NCBI GenBank assembly: GCA_009739505.2
Contig: CM019169.2
Coordinates: 7,413,311 to 7,477,310, forward strand
Source: Apolygus lucorum
Taxonomy: Eukaryota > Arthropoda > Insecta > Hemiptera > Miridae
DNA: 64,000 nucleotides
Direction: 5' to 3'
Part shown: piece after piece, positions 1 through 11,471 of the stretch
Layout of the letters: every line of letters begins with the position of its first letter
How positions within the stretch are numbered: the stretch's first letter is position 1
Notes under the pieces: generated by a model
Seen by the model: the letters and a program-made list of their open reading frames with translations, nothing else
Told to the model about the DNA's origin: nothing
Database searches by the model: none
Made by a program: the position numbers and the translations under genes

Positions 1-831
1 CTAGTAAATCCTAATAAAATCCAGCTTCGAGCGACACATCGGGAAGAGGCAAGGTCAGATTTGTTGCTCGAGCTCAAGTGACGGAGTCGCCACTATGGGT
101 ACCGACAATTAGCGCTTCATGCCGACATCTGGGGGCCCTAATGAATATTATGAGGGGGGCCCATCGCTCGAGGGCCAATCACGCGGCCCCACACAGTATT
201 TAACCCGATCACATTCCTGGGTAATGGCTCTTAATTAGAATATTTATCGGTTCCTTTTCCTTCGTGCCCTCGGGTTATAAACAATATTAATTTTTTAATA
301 ACAATTTTGGGGAGTCCTTTGAAGGGACCTATTTGAGAGCCTTGTTATTCCTTAGGAAATTTGGTTAATAAGTTCTCAGTCGTAAGTAGTAGGTATTATG
401 CGGTAACTTGAGGCCACAGTACTGCCAACACACTAACACAAAAATGTCAACGTCCCATGATGGGTGCGATGTTGGTAGCCCTGATTTGTCCCGCAATTGG
501 TCCACATGATGAAGTTGTCTGACCATATAACTCTTTTCTGATGTCGTAATGGGATGAATCAAGGGTTGAATGTTGGTTGGTACTCTAAATGCAGGAATGG
601 TAGGTAATTATTTTTTCAACCATCAAGTAAGGATCAAGGCCCATGATGGGTGCTTAGTTGGCAGCATTTGCCCCATAATGAGGAACTTCTGTTCGCATTT
701 TTCCTTAGTAGTTAATGGTGTGGGATAGATGAAAATCGGGTTGATTTTGGAAAATAAGTCTCCTGTTATTTTTGGGAGACAATGAAAATTTATGATTTCA
801 AAAAATAACTGGGAAAACGGACCTTTTCAAC
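1..831. other. Non-coding stretch with a diverged direct repeat
   Basis: No convincing coding region. The motif CCCATGATGGGTGC occurs at 454-467 and again at 640-653. Each copy is followed by a related stretch (GTTGGTAGCC or GTTGGCAGCA, then TTTG and CCC). This suggests an old tandem duplication with a period of about 186 bp. The motif CCCATGATGGG is itself palindromic. I do not recognise the family. Confidence 0.4.
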
Positions 832-1405
832 GTGAAGCGGGAACGCTCGCTGATTGGGCTGTTCGGACTGCCGTCTCCTCCCAGTGTTGCCCGATGGAAC
901 GACAAAATCGTGTTATCTAAGAGGAAAGTTATCAAACAAAAACAGGCGAAACCTAGTTTTCCCCATCTTGCTTTTTTTCCTTCAGTTTTTCGATTTCGAA
1001 TTTTACTGTTTTTGTGAAATATTGCATCTGGGGACTACGGATTTCTCGATCTCAGCGCTTCAAGCGGCCGTAAATGAACTATTCCAGGACAACGTCATCC
1101 TCCCGGTTTTTTTAAACGTTCGTATGTTCTACACTGTTTTGTTGATTCGTAAATTAGGAAGTACGGGCTGAAAGTTTGTCGAACGGGATTTTCGAGGTGC
1201 TAAATCCGATTTTGGCGTCAAAAATAGGAAATTCCGACATGGTGAAATTCCTCATTATTTCTGTTCATTCGGCATGAAGAGAGTGTAGCCTCCCCCCACC
1301 ACTTTAGTTTCTGTAGTAGTTCTTTAGCTGAAAGTAGATAGGGCAACTGAGGCAGCCTCAAAAATGCTTGCACGCCATTTTAACATCAGCTTTCTCCTAT
1401 GTTAA
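832..1405. other. No recognisable feature
   Basis: Two short overlapping open frames on the plus strand (832-1017 and 854-1171) are in different frames. They have low-complexity Phe/Leu-rich translations and no family motif, so I do not regard them as genes. Nothing else is recognised here. Confidence 0.4.
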
Positions 1406-1847
1406 GGGGGTCTCAGTCAGTTGCTGTTCGTTCCCCGTTCCGAGTTAGTATTTCTCGAAATTGAAGGCGCAAAAACGTAAAAAGTTGTACCTAAATTTGA
1501 CATTTTCAAGGATTTTAGAAATTCATTAGTACATGGGCCTTGGGAATTGAAAAAACTGAAATATTGCTGCTAGAATAATCAAGATCGAACAATAATTGCC
1601 AAAGAAATATGGGAAAAAACATGGGGAAAACCCGTTTATTCAGTAGTTTTTCCCATTTTTCTTCGGCAATTATTGTTCGATTTTGATGATTCCGGCGGAA
1701 ATATTTAAGTTTTTCAATTCCCAAGGCCCATGCACTAGTTAATTTCTAAAATCCTTGAACATTTCAAATTTAGCTACAACTTTTTAAGTTTTTGAGCCTT
1801 CAATTTCGATAAATATTAAAAACTAATGGCGACCAACTGAGACCCCC
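1406..1847. mobile_element. Foldback MITE, copy 1 (GGGGGTCTCAGT ends)
   Basis: The stretch is one long imperfect palindrome of about 442 bp. It begins GGGGGTCTCAGTCAG and ends CTGAGACCCCC, and the arms match through most of their length. Shared arm sequence includes AACAATAATTGCC/GGCAATTATTGTT and the pair GGGCCTTGGGAATTG/CAATTCCCAAGGCCC. The centre lies near 1620-1650. There is no coding capacity. A TTAA lies just left of the element but is not repeated on the right, so the target duplication is unresolved. A second, longer copy lies at about 25397-25994, which shows it is a dispersed family. Confidence 0.75.
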
Positions 1848-1872
1848 AGTACTCTGTTCTCACAAGTAACAC

Positions 1873-1980
1873 ACTTTGATAACATGTTTACGACCGACCT
1901 TATTAAAAGTGTATTCACGGTCGGGCCGTTCTCGACGTGTTAAACATCAACGAATCAGTCGTAAGCATGTTATCAAAGTG
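1873..1980. repeat. Short hairpin
   Basis: Arms of about 22 bp (1873-1894 and 1959-1980) carry CACTTTGATAACATG and its reverse complement CATGTTATCAAAGTG. They enclose a loop of about 64 bp that itself contains CGGTCGGGCCG. It begins 25 bp after the foldback MITE. It could be a small MITE. There is no coding content. Confidence 0.55.
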
Positions 1981-1983
1981 TTT

Positions 1984-2264
1984 TATCAGTCTTCGTAAGT
2001 TAACAGCTGCAAACAGCTAAATATTTTGCAGTTAGCTGTTCAGTAACAGATTAAATTCAGTAACAGTTAAATTAGCTATTAGTCGAAACGTATAGCTAAC
2101 AGCTTTAGCTGCGGTGATTCAGCTATCATGCTATGCTGACGACCAATAGCTAATAGCTGACTTTGAAAATTTTCTCGACACAAACAGCTAAATAATTTGT
2201 CGGTTTTATATCCAAAAAACGAATAAAAACTTTGCAGTCCGCTGTATGCGGCAATTTCCTTAGT
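1984..2264. other. AGCTAA/CAGCT-rich stretch
   Basis: Many short occurrences of CAGCTAA, TTAGCTGTT and related forms in both orientations are packed into about 250 bp, for example around 2023, 2090-2115 and 2150. This looks like a decayed small repeat cluster. No family or coding potential is recognised. Confidence 0.3.
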
Positions 2265-2890
2265 TCCCATGGACCGATTTTGATGAAATTTGATTGATGC
2301 TCTTCATTTGGGGTCTAGCTGTGCTGAGAAGTTAATTTTGAAATAATTTAATTGTAATCATTAAATAAAATTAATTTGAAATTGTATTGAATTTTCAGAA
2401 TTGAATGAGACCATCCAGAGCTCTGTAGGACAAACCGTTCGGTCCTCATGAGAATTTAACGGTTGGGCGATGAATCAGAAATACGAATGTGAATCGCAAA
2501 AGAAGCCTAATCTCCGTTGGAATTTTTTCCGTTAAATTTCGGTTTGGGTCGACCAAGAAAAGAGATTTACCCCCCCCTCCTCAAAATTTTGACCGATTTT
2601 GATGAAATTTTGTATATTTATGGGCTTCATTTGGGGTCTAGTTGTGCCGCAAAGTTAATTTTGAAATAGTTTTAATGGTAATCATTAAATAAAATTAATT
2701 TGAAATAGTACTGAACTTTTAGAATCGAATGAGACCAAGCAAAGTTCTGTAGGAACAACCGTTCCGTCTTCAAGAGAATTTACGGGTTGGACGATGAATC
2801 AGAAACACGAGTGTGAATCGCAAAAAAGGCCTAATCTCCGTTGGAATTTTAGAACGTTAAATTTTGGTTTATTATTTTGAATAATAACCT
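2265..2890 (+). repeat. Dispersed repeat family, tandem dimer
   Basis: Two direct copies about 319 bp apart. Each holds ACCGATTTTGATGAAATTT (2273 and 2592), then a form of CATTTGGGGTCTAG, later a stretch related to GAGCTCTGTAGGAC, then GTGTGAATCGCAAAA. The same order of blocks recurs at about 8.3, 17.5, 18.3, 23.7, 27.3, 45.0, 47.0 and 62.0 kb. The block ends near GGTTTATTATTTTGAATAATAACC, the terminal motif seen in other copies. There is no ORF, so this looks like a non-autonomous element. Confidence 0.65.
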
Positions 2891-3646
2891 TTTATTAACA
2901 CTTTTATCATACATTCGTTCCATTTCCTCCTCTGTCCGGGCAGAGGTCCTAATATTGGTACCCCCTAATACGGACAGGCCTTATTATCGGCCACCTCGAG
3001 TCCCTCTCGAAAAAGGAAAAAAAAATGCTCATTCCGTTTCACCGGCCGACTATCACACCTATTTAGGCGGGATCGGATTACCGAGCGAAGCACGAAGGTG
3101 TTAATGCGGTCAGTTTAGGGGTCGGAAACTCACGATCGGTCACTGGCGGATCTAACAGTCCGATTATTGGCCCTTCAAAAACAGGACGGCCGGAGGGGAG
3201 GGGATGATAATCCTCCCCAATAACCGGCCGGGTTATTGGACTTTCCTGATTGGTCAATTACCGGTACGAGAGTTTTCTATACCCCTCCCCTCCACCTCCG
3301 GTACCGCGATTGGGGGCATCTTTTTTTTTTGTTTTTGTTTCGCCACGCCTTCCTGGTTACCGATGACCAGATGGGAGTTTAATGGATATCGGGAAGGTAC
3401 CGACGTGGAGGAATCCCGATGATGTTTCTTTCCCGATGATGATTCTCCGTCCCGATGATGTTTCATCCCGATTGGCCACGGCGGAGTTTCGTATCGCACC
3501 GAGGTGAGAAATAACGAGAAAATCGTCGTGACGATTCGTCAATGCACGTTACGACAGCTGCGGCCCAGCAGCATCCGCTAAACGAAGATCTTCCAAAAAC
3601 TGCCAAGTTGGGTGGGCAGTAGGTGCAGTTTCCTCAAAGAGAACGA

Positions 3647-3681
<35 letters not shown>

Positions 3682-4032
3682 TAGATTGATTATCGATTTA
3701 TTTAAACTCGCAAACATTGGTCGTTATTGACCATTCTTACTATTGCTGTTATTCTCGATACTTCAATTACACATAATCGATTATTTTCGGTATCAAACCT
3801 AACCTTCTCAGCTGACTCGATCAGCTGGTCTTGAAGGGGCACCTTTTTTACTCACAGTCCAGCAAGGTCATTCTGCTTACATGCAAATATTTCTTGGTAT
3901 GCAAACAGAATGATGGTGGTATGTTCATTATTTTCTTCTTTCTATTCTTTTGAAGTAATTATGTAATCGAAAATAGCGATCAGATTGCGAACAGCTGATA
4001 CAGACTCTGATGGGTCTTGACACTATTCAAGA
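2891..4032. other. Non-coding; short GATGATG repeats and a GA/GATA microsatellite
   Basis: TCCCGATGATG recurs three times between about 3416 and 3466, and related TCCCGAT motifs flank it. A (GA)n run followed by GATAGATAGATT lies at about 3651-3690. Pyrimidine-rich and purine-rich blocks (for example GGCCGGAGGGGAGGGG near 3189) occur between them. ORFs here overlap in several frames without recognisable motifs. Confidence 0.45.
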
Positions 4033-4040
4033 ACAGGGAC

Positions 4041-4828
4041 TAGGGGTGTGTCGGTCCAGGTATTTCCCTGGAACGGTTCCAACGGTTACGGTGACAAAGA
4101 TGTAACCGTTCCAAATTACCGGTACAGTTCCATTACCGGTACAGGCGATCAAATCCCAATCACAAGGCATGGATGAAGCAGACAGTCAAATCCCTATCGT
4201 CCTTCTTCCATGCAATACAATAGCATCATTTTCCTTGACAATTCGCTAAAAGGAAGGAATTTGAACAAGTGTTACAAAAGAGGCAATTCATTATAAATAA
4301 TAGTTACCAAACAATTCAAGGAAAGAATAATGACGTTGCAGTTTAATAACTTAACATGACAATAATAAATTAATAATACTGGAGACAACTTCCATGCTAA
4401 CCAGTCCAGAGGATAACTTCCCGCTCAAGAGCCATTCCATGAACCATTCTCAGTCCATGGAAGTAGTAAGGGCGCTTCCAGGTACAACATGGAACGGAAC
4501 TGAGAACAAGATCCATGCTTACCGGTCCAGAGCCATTGAACCATTCTCTATGATATCTTATCGGTCCGGTTTCATCCTTACCGGTCCAGTTCCATCCTCA
4601 CCAATCAGAATGATCAGATTGATGAGATGATTGATCAGATCATTGTGATTGGTGAGGATGGAACTGGACCGATGGAAAAGATTCTCTTTCCGGTCCAGAG
4701 CTATTTCAAGATATCTTATCAGTCGTGGAACTGGACCGGTAAGGGTCGAGTTTTTGTCACTGTGTGGAACCGTTCCAACCTGATACTCGGTTCCACAGTC
4801 CCGGTACAGCTGTACCGACACACCTCTA
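4041..4828. mobile_element. hAT-type MITE with 8-bp target duplication
   Basis: The element begins TAGGGGTGTGTCGG and ends CCGACACACCTCTA, giving inverted ends of about 14 bp with mismatches. It is flanked by the exact 8-bp direct repeat ACAGGGAC (4033-4040 and 4829-4836). Eight-base duplications and TAGRGGTG-like ends are typical of the hAT superfamily. The interior is built of repeated CCGGTCCAG and GTTCCA motifs. It also contains an inner hairpin around 4590-4670 (CATCCTCACCAATCA and its complement). There is no transposase, so it is non-autonomous. Small ORFs inside it are by-products of the repeats. Confidence 0.85.
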
Positions 4829-4836
4829 ACAGGGAC

Positions 4837-5206
4837 ATGTAAGGTGTCAACTGTCATGCTAACAAGCAAACCAGGCTGACACAAACATTAGTGTCTTTTA
4901 AAAACTCTCGAAATACGTTTTTCAGAATGAAAATTGGAATATTTATTCGCCACATTGAACAAATGTATTACTACTTGGATACCTACTTACATAGAGAACC
5001 AGAGATAAGTGCCTATTTACATCCCAATCTGACCTTAGATTGCAATATGAAACTTTCCTACCTACTGATGGTTGATCGTATTCGCCTTTAGAAAGTAGTG
5101 AACTCCACAAACCTAGATTTTTGAGAGTTCTCACTGCATTTTTTTGGGTCTCATATAAGTAATAACTACCGATTTTGCAGTAGCTATTTATCTACTGGTT
5201 CATTAT
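4837..5206. other. No recognisable feature
   Basis: AT-rich sequence between the hAT-type MITE and the non-LTR retrotransposon. Two short ORFs on opposite strands (4891-5091, 4943-5134) overlap and show no family signature. Confidence 0.4.
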
Positions 5207-6672
5207 TTGTCCAACAGCATATGCAGATGTATGCAGATGACATCGTTTTGTTAGCTGAGTCAGTGGAGGAACTCCAGGGAAACATCAACGCCTTGGAGGA
5301 GTACGGGCGACGTTGGTGTTTGGAGGTAAATCTCACAAAGTCCAAGGTTATGGTGTTTCGGCGAGGGGGGAGGCTGGGGATGGTAGAGCGATGGACTTTT
5401 AATGGAGCGGAGGTCGATGTGGTTTCCACGTATAGATATCTGGGGGTAACCATGACTCCAAAGTTGTCCTTCTCTGCTCACTTGAGTGATCGAGCTTCGG
5501 TATCCAAAAGAGGGATATGCTCCATCTATCGCTCTTTCTTCACGCAGCCTGAAGTCCCTCTTCAGGACAAGTATAAGGTATTTCAAGCGGCTGTTCGTTC
5601 AATCCTTACATACGCCGCCCATGTTTGGGGACAAAACAAGTATTTGGCTGCAGAGCAACTGCAGGTCTATTTTGTGAAGCTCGTTCTCAAGCTGCCTCGC
5701 AACTCTCCCAACTACATTTTGCATTTGGAGGCAAATCTGGAGCCGATTTTCATTTATACTTTGACGCTGCATTATAAATACCTCCTGAAAGTCCTCTCCA
5801 CCATGTCTGCAACCCGCCTGCCTCAGATCGTGGCAAAAGAGGTTATACGCCATGAGATATCTTGGTACAAAGACCTGAAAGAACTGGCCAACAAGCATGG
5901 TTGTGCATTCGATGCGGACCCGAGCAACATGGATACGTGGAGGCAGCAGATGGGGGGGGGGGGGGGGGGTAGTTGAGGGCGGCTCATAAACGAGAAATTC
6001 TGGCATGAGCCCAATCCTCCAGTAGCTTTTTGTATCGGCAATTGAACCATGAATTGAGATGTGTGGATATGACAGGTACTTTGCTGAATCACCCGCCTCG
6101 GATTCTCTACTGGATTTTGAAATTCAGAGGCGCTTTGATTGGCTTGAATCACAAGCCTTTCCTCCCCAGCAACCCCAGATGCGAACTGTGCTCACTGTGC
6201 AACCTCGGAGAACTCGAAGATGTGCTGCATTTCGTTGGAGTCTGTCCGATCCTTCTAGAGTTTCGGGTCCTGTTCCTTGGACGAAGATCACTCGCAAGGG
6301 AGGAGCTTGTGGAGTTTTTGGACGACCAGAACAAATGGGTCTCCTTGGCAAAATTTTGTAGAGCTGCATGGATGTATAGACTTGACCTTGTCCGTGAATT
6401 CAATTGGTAGCCGTTCAACTCAATTGGGTCTCTCAAGAATATAAAATTAAAATATTGTGGGTACTAATTTATTTAATTAACCCTTGTGTCGCTTACGTGA
6501 TTCTCCGACAGACAGACAAATGTCTCCGTCGTACTTTATGCTTTTATCAAGCACTTTAAAGCAATAAATAATTTACGTTGTTATACTGTATATAATCGAT
6601 TTATAAAATTGTTATCTAAATATGTATTAATAAAGCATGTTTTCTCTCTCTCTCTCTTGTCCAACAACATAT
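5207..6672 (+). mobile_element. 5'-truncated non-LTR retrotransposon with target duplications
   Basis: A non-LTR (LINE) insertion flanked by a 16-bp target duplication, TTGTCCAACAGCATAT (5207-5222) and TTGTCCAACAACATAT (6657-6672), with one mismatch. The body (5223-6656) starts abruptly inside the reverse transcriptase just before the YADD box, which is typical of 5' truncation during target-primed reverse transcription. After the last coding block there is about 250 bp of 3' UTR ending in a (TC)n run (about 6642-6656) rather than poly-A. The coding part is broken and is described separately. Confidence 0.85.
5221..6410 (+). pseudogene. Non-LTR reverse transcriptase fragment with C-terminal zinc knuckle
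   Basis: The first block (5221-5976) begins QMYADDIVLLAES, the RT catalytic box, followed by the thumb pattern EVNLTKSKVMVFRRGG and YRYLGVTMTPKL. The second block (about 6030-6410) carries CELCSLC and, downstream, LHFVGVCPILL. This is a C-X2-C...H-X4-C knuckle of the kind found at the C terminus of endonuclease-type LINEs without RNase H. Between them, a run of about 18 G (near 5952-5970) shifts the frame and creates a stop. A second shift occurs before 6030, where FWHEP-like residues are in another frame. N-terminal endonuclease and RT fingers are absent because of truncation. I do not assign a clade. The copy is not functional. Confidence 0.85.
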
Positions 6673-8335
6673 CTCTAGATAGTTTAGAGTAAGTGTTTTG
6701 CTTCTACCTACAACGCACATACAGACTTCCACAAACAGGGAAGTAGTACAGATCAATCCTATTAGGATTGATACAAAACTTGTAGACGCAACAACTAAAA
6801 TTTAGTTTACCTTTGAATCCTCCAGTAGCTTCAGTAACTTCATACCTATTGTAACTTCTTTCCTTGAAACCCTAAACGGTACCTACTTCCGTGAGCTGAC
6901 TCCCATCGTCTGTTTATTGTAGATCTGTAGTTAGGTGTGTTGGTAGATAATGGAATAATGTACAACATTCAATGAGAAACACGGAATTTATTCAGAAATT
7001 TCATTGTAAATTGAAACAATATACAATTTGCAGAGGTAGTACAATTAACAATAGGTAGTACACAGTGGCACGTTTGTGCCAATCAATGGTTGGATGTCTA
7101 GCAGGAATTACTCATTGTCCTAGTCTTTGATGTATGTCAAGAAACTTTGCGAAAGATAAGCAAAAGACGTCTGCCAAGTGGGTGTGGCACATACCTTCCT
7201 CGTATCTATAACCCGAATGTATAGAATCTATACATGTATAGAATCATCTGATGATCCGATGATATGTAGCTTAGCTCAAAACATCAATCTCTAAATACAC
7301 ACACCAAACCACATTATCCCTGAAAATGTCATCGGAATCAGATGTGAAATGTAGAAGTTATGGCTGTGACAAGGAATTCACGTTTGCGCATGAGCAGTAG
7401 CTACTATCAGTCCGGGGGCCATGATTTTCATAGGGTACCGTCTACACGCCAACCCACACAATCCTTGAAAATGTCATCGAAATCGGACAATAGCTTTGTT
7501 TAGTTTTGCCTTTACAAGGATTTCATGACAGACACAAAGACAGGGAGCTTCCATTACCTCAGTAGACTAGGATGCAGCATTATAAAATGATACCTAAATA
7601 TTTGCGCAACACTGCATATGGATATAAATGTGCGTTAGCTGAGTCAAACGGCAGCTGCAACCATTTTCTAATGTATCTTCCTTACTGACACATCCATCTG
7701 TTGTGGAGTTTCTAATGTTATTTCCGACTCCCAATTTGGTAGTGAGGAAGTAAACATTAGATTGAGAACAGGCTGAGAAGTGTCTATCCATCACCCTCCG
7801 TTTTGCATCCAGTTTTATTGTGACTTCTCTGCATGTTATACGAGCGTGAATTCGCGTTCCTGAAAAAAGTCTACACGCTGCACTCGAGTTTTACGGTGGA
7901 ATGAGAAAAGTGAGATCAGCAGTGGCTGGCGGAGGCACGTAGAGCCATCCAAGTCCGGCTCTTAATGGCTCGCCACTGACTCATTTCACATCATTACCCC
8001 AATCAAAGGCGCCTGCCAGGTCGAGTAGGAAGTCGGAAACTTTTCTCTTCGGTCGCGTTTGGTGGTTCATTGCTATTTAAATGTTTGAGTCACTGAACCT
8101 CTCTTTTTTTCCCCCGTCGAGGGATTTCAAAAACTGTCAACTTGCGCAGACGCTCGACCGTGATTCGCCCGTAAAATAGCGACTCCGGCAGTTAACCTTT
8201 TATTGGGGCGTGCTCCCGCAAACCTTGGATTTTCCACTCTTGCATCCATCTAGTATCTTGACTTCACTATATTCATCATGGTTCACGTTTTTTACCAACT
8301 TCAAAACCGACATTTTTTTTTTTTTTTTTTTGGCT
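6673..8335. other. Non-coding stretch with small diverged repeats
   Basis: The motif AAAATGTCATCG occurs near 7325 and 7470 in otherwise diverged sequence. A stretch around 7405-7450 is related in reverse to sequence near 9115-9150, for example GTGTAGA..GG..CCCTATGA. GGCGCCTGCC with following GAGTAGGAAG near 8008-8032 recurs near 10229-10260. I see no gene. Confidence 0.35.
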
Positions 8336-9084
8336 GAACACCTTTTTCTTAGCAACACTGGACCGATTTGGTTCAAATTTGGTATATGGGCTCCATTTGG
8401 GGTCTAGTTGTGCTACGAAGCTTTTGGTTCATGTCAGTCATTTCTAAGGGGTGAAAATCGAGGGTTGAAATTTTCAAGAGTGCCCTAGCTCGAAAACTCT
8501 CGAAATAAAGGTATCGTTTTTTTCACCAATTTTGAATAGTATTGAATTTTAAAGAATTTTTGAGACCACCCAGAGCTCTGTAGGACAATCCGTTCTCTTC
8601 CCACGCGTATTTAAGTACTTGAGTACTTAATCGCCGTTTAAATTTTATCTGACTAAAATGCGATCGCTGTTCATTTCTTCGATTTGTATTCAGTTTTGCT
8701 TTCTGAGCAACCAGTATTCAAATTTCCATTTGTTATTTTTCATATCGAGTGTGAAGCGTTTAGTTCTTTCTAATGAACTTGATTGTGAAGGTGTGAAGGC
8801 AGTATGGTGTAGTAGGTAGTACCCACCCAACAGTTGGTAGGTAGAAAAATAGGTAAAACAAAGTTGGTAGGCAAAAAAAAAATAAATAAATAAATAAATA
8901 AATGCTGCAGATTATTGCCCAAAGGTTTATTTTCTTCTTTTATTTTCTGTATAGATCACCCAACCACCAACCAAATGGAAATAAAGGGTTGAAATGTTCA
9001 AAAATGCCCTAGTAGATAGTAGGTACCTATGGTTGGTAGGGAGGGATGTATACAGAAGGGTGATCTATACAGAAAATAATATTT
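8336..9084 (+). repeat. Dispersed repeat family copy plus terminal foldback
   Basis: ACCGATTTGGTTCAAATTTG, GGGCTCCATTTGGGGTCTAG, GAGCTCTGTAGGACAA and the related downstream blocks follow in the family order. A run of T precedes them at about 8317-8332. From about 8780 the sequence matches the 17.5-kb copy in opposite orientation (GGTAGTACCCACCCAACAG). The right part is a small foldback: TTTTCTGTATAGATCACCC (near 8942) reappears as its complement near 9058-9080. A (AAATA)n run lies at about 8873-8903. Confidence 0.6.
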
Positions 9085-9988
9085 CTACAGAGTTTCTAAG
9101 ATTATCAAGATTAGCGTGTAGATGGTCCCCTATGAGGGTACTGAAAGGTACTTAGAGATTGATGTTTTAGGATTAAGAACTAGTCATCGGGCCCAATACT
9201 CAGTCATTTCGTAGGCTTTCAATGAAAAATGCTGAAAATCGAAAGTTTTCGGGAAAATGCAAGATGAATTTATTGGGAATGGACCCCCATATCAAATTTT
9301 GTGCTCAAGATCAATAGACCACACAACTGTCATGGTATTATAGTAAGCATGATAAATAAAAAAAAAAAAACACTGTCAAATCGATTTTTCGAATCGAAAT
9401 AACTACAAAAAACACGGGTTTTTAGTACTTATTTTGTAAAATTTAGCTCGTTCCGTCCAACGTTCAAAAGTTCCGAAAAACGGGTTTTACAGGGGCATCC
9501 GCTTGATGTTTCGTGGTATAAATACGCAAGAATCATAGCCCGGTTCGTCCCGGTTTGTCGGTCAAGTCTTTTCATGTATGAACAAATGTGGTTTACAAGT
9601 GGGAGCGTCAAAACAAAGACGATGTTTGGTGACCGACGTTTGGTGACGATAAGATGGATGAAAGTTGACTGAAGGTGGGTATTTCATGCGCTGATGACAA
9701 TAAAGCAAAGAATCGTTAATTTTCATTACTATAACCCATTTTCCTTTTTTTTTTTTTTTTTTTGTAGGAAGATGAACCATATACTTGAGACTATGAACCT
9801 AAAGACTCGAGAGCATCCACAAGCGAATCTACTATTCACTCTTACATGTCTTTAACATGTAAAAGTGAACAGCCATCCGTGTACATTGTTAGTTTTCATG
9901 TTCTGCCAATAACGTTTGCTGTGCACCTGAACATCATTGTTAGTGATTTTACTCATTAAAAAAAAAAAAAAAAAAAACACCATAGCAG
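9085..9988. other. Non-coding; homopolymer runs
   Basis: No gene recognised. Poly-A and poly-T runs occur at about 9359-9371, 9747-9763 and 9958-9977. They could be tails of decayed retroposons, but I could not find flanking target duplications. Confidence 0.35.
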
Positions 9989-10455
9989 GATGAATATTGA
10001 TTTTTTTCTCCGCACACAAGCCTGTGAACAAGCGATGTCCTTCGAATCAGCCGTTTCGACACGCTGTGTGGCGGGGCCCGAAGAGCCAACTTTACTATCG
10101 ATTTCAGAATATTCTACTTATTGGTACATCACCGGAGCGTTTGGTCTTGGATGCTATGTGCCATTCTCATTTGGCAGACGTGTTTCGTCTTCGTTGTCAG
10201 TTGACCCCAATAAAACTCGCCTGGACGTAATCAAAGGCGCCTGCCGGATCTAGTAGGAAGGTGAGAATCTTGACAGGAGGCGTTCAACCCCGAAAAATCC
10301 CCAGTACCATGTATATATATATCGGCCAGGACTCAGGGCGCCCCGTGGAACCGCCCCCTTCGCTGAGTCATTACGAAGCCGAGTTGATGGAATGCCAGAA
10401 AAACCAACACTCCTCCTCTGCTCTTCTCCACTTCTATTCCCCCGAAAACTCCTAG
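9989..10455 (+). other. Overlapping open frames of unknown nature
   Basis: Two plus-strand frames are open together (9990-10253 and 9997-10230) and a third follows (10261-10455). The second reads PERLVLDAMCHSHLADVFRL and looks fairly protein-like, but I recognise no family. The GGCGCCTGCC...GTAGGAAG motif at its end also occurs near 8008-8032, so part of the stretch is repetitive. It is more likely repeat debris than a gene. Confidence 0.25.
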
Positions 10456-10758
10456 CTACCTGTCTTGGTAATTCTTATTTAATTACAGGTGTATTAACGA
10501 GTCAGAGTTAACGACAGGACCTTAAACGCGGCGTTCCTCTGGCTACCGTTTTTCTCGGGGCCAGTTTGGGGCTGGCCGACAAAGACTCATGAGGGATATG
10601 AAGAGATCACGGGGTCCTCCTTCCCAGCCTCTAATGCCTTCTCCCAACTAATAACTGGAGCTTCTCTCACGCTGGTTCCACGACTCATGTTGGATCTTGG
10701 ACTGAAATTTCCCAAACAACTAGGTATCTAAATAATTTGCACCGAAGTTCCAACGAAC

Positions 10759-11007
10759 ATGTCTAATAATAATGTACACGTTACACATACTATTCGGAAA
10801 GTCTGGGATATTGTCTATCTTTATGTACTTCCTGCGCCTCTATTTGAAGTTTTTCTGAAAATTCTCAGTATTCATCAATACTGTACCCTCGATGCTGCTA
10901 TTCCTCATATGCTGAGAGCTAAGGAATTTATCATTCAGGAAAGAATCTTAGTTATGAAGAGTGAAAAGACTGCTACTTCTCTGGCTCAGTTGCCTCCAAC
11001 CAGCTAA
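10759..11007 (+). CDS. Small unrecognised ORF (82 aa)
   Basis: The frame starts MSNNNVHVTHTIRKVWDIVY and ends LAQLPPTS. An in-frame TAA lies 33 nt upstream of the ATG, so the start is well bounded. A possible polyadenylation signal AATAAA lies at 11112-11117, about 105 bp after the stop. The protein has a hydrophobic patch (DIVYLYVLPAPLFEVFLKIL) followed by a charged half. I recognise no domain. The stretch just upstream (10500-10700) contains hairpins such as GGCCAG-TTTGGGG-CTGGCC. It could be a small real gene or a chance ORF. No splicing evidence is visible. Confidence 0.25.
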   Translation: MSNNNVHVTHTIRKVWDIVYLYVLPAPLFEVFLKILSIHQYCTLDAAIPHMLRAKEFIIQERILVMKSEKTATSLAQLPPTS

Positions 11008-11404
11008 TATCTGGAGATTCCTTCACTCTATTGCAACCAATGGTGATGAAGAACCGATATTGCGGCTGTGGGAACCACCTTTTTACCTTATAATTATTCC
11101 TTAATGTTATTAATAAACAACCCCCTCAGCACACCTTGGCGGGAATTCCCCAGGAATAGGGTTCAACTACCCTCCATCCCCTTTGTTTTGATGATGGCGA
11201 GAAGGAGAAGGGGCCCCTCTTAAATAGCCGGCGGCTCAAGCCGAATGCCAGATAGGTGGAAGCTTTAGTGAGGGAATAACTGCAGAACTCTGAGTTGTCA
11301 TTTCTAAACCTAAAAACCTTGCCTAAAATATTAGCTATCAAATTCGCTAAATTTATTTGGTCAGTATTAGGTTCTCCTCTTAAAACTTGAATCTCAAGCA
11401 ATGT

Positions 11405-11443
11405 AAAGGTCTGGGCTGATACAAGTATCAGGGAACAACCTTT
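11405..11443. ncRNA. Two-stem hairpin motif, copy 1 of 4
   Basis: Outer stem AAAGGT/ACCTTT (11405-11410 with 11438-11443). Left internal-loop strand CTGGG, inner stem CTGATAC/GTATCAG with loop AA, right internal-loop strand GGAACA. Three further copies follow within 230 bp and keep the internal loop while changing the stems. Whether it acts as RNA, and on which strand, is not shown by the sequence. Confidence 0.5.
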
Positions 11444-11471
11444 CCACTCTGGTCCTTCAAGCTAACAACTA

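Noticed and set aside
5952..5970. Biological meaning of the G18 run, such as programmed frameshifting
   Set aside because: It sits in a 5'-truncated dead LINE copy with other breaks. Slippage or sequencing error is sufficient.
9747..9977. Poly-A/poly-T runs as ends of complete retroposons
   Set aside because: No flanking target duplications or recognisable bodies were found around these runs.
11126..11401. Minus-strand ORF of 91 codons
   Set aside because: It begins with TTG rather than ATG, has no recognised motif, and runs antisense to a stretch that looks like a structured non-coding region.
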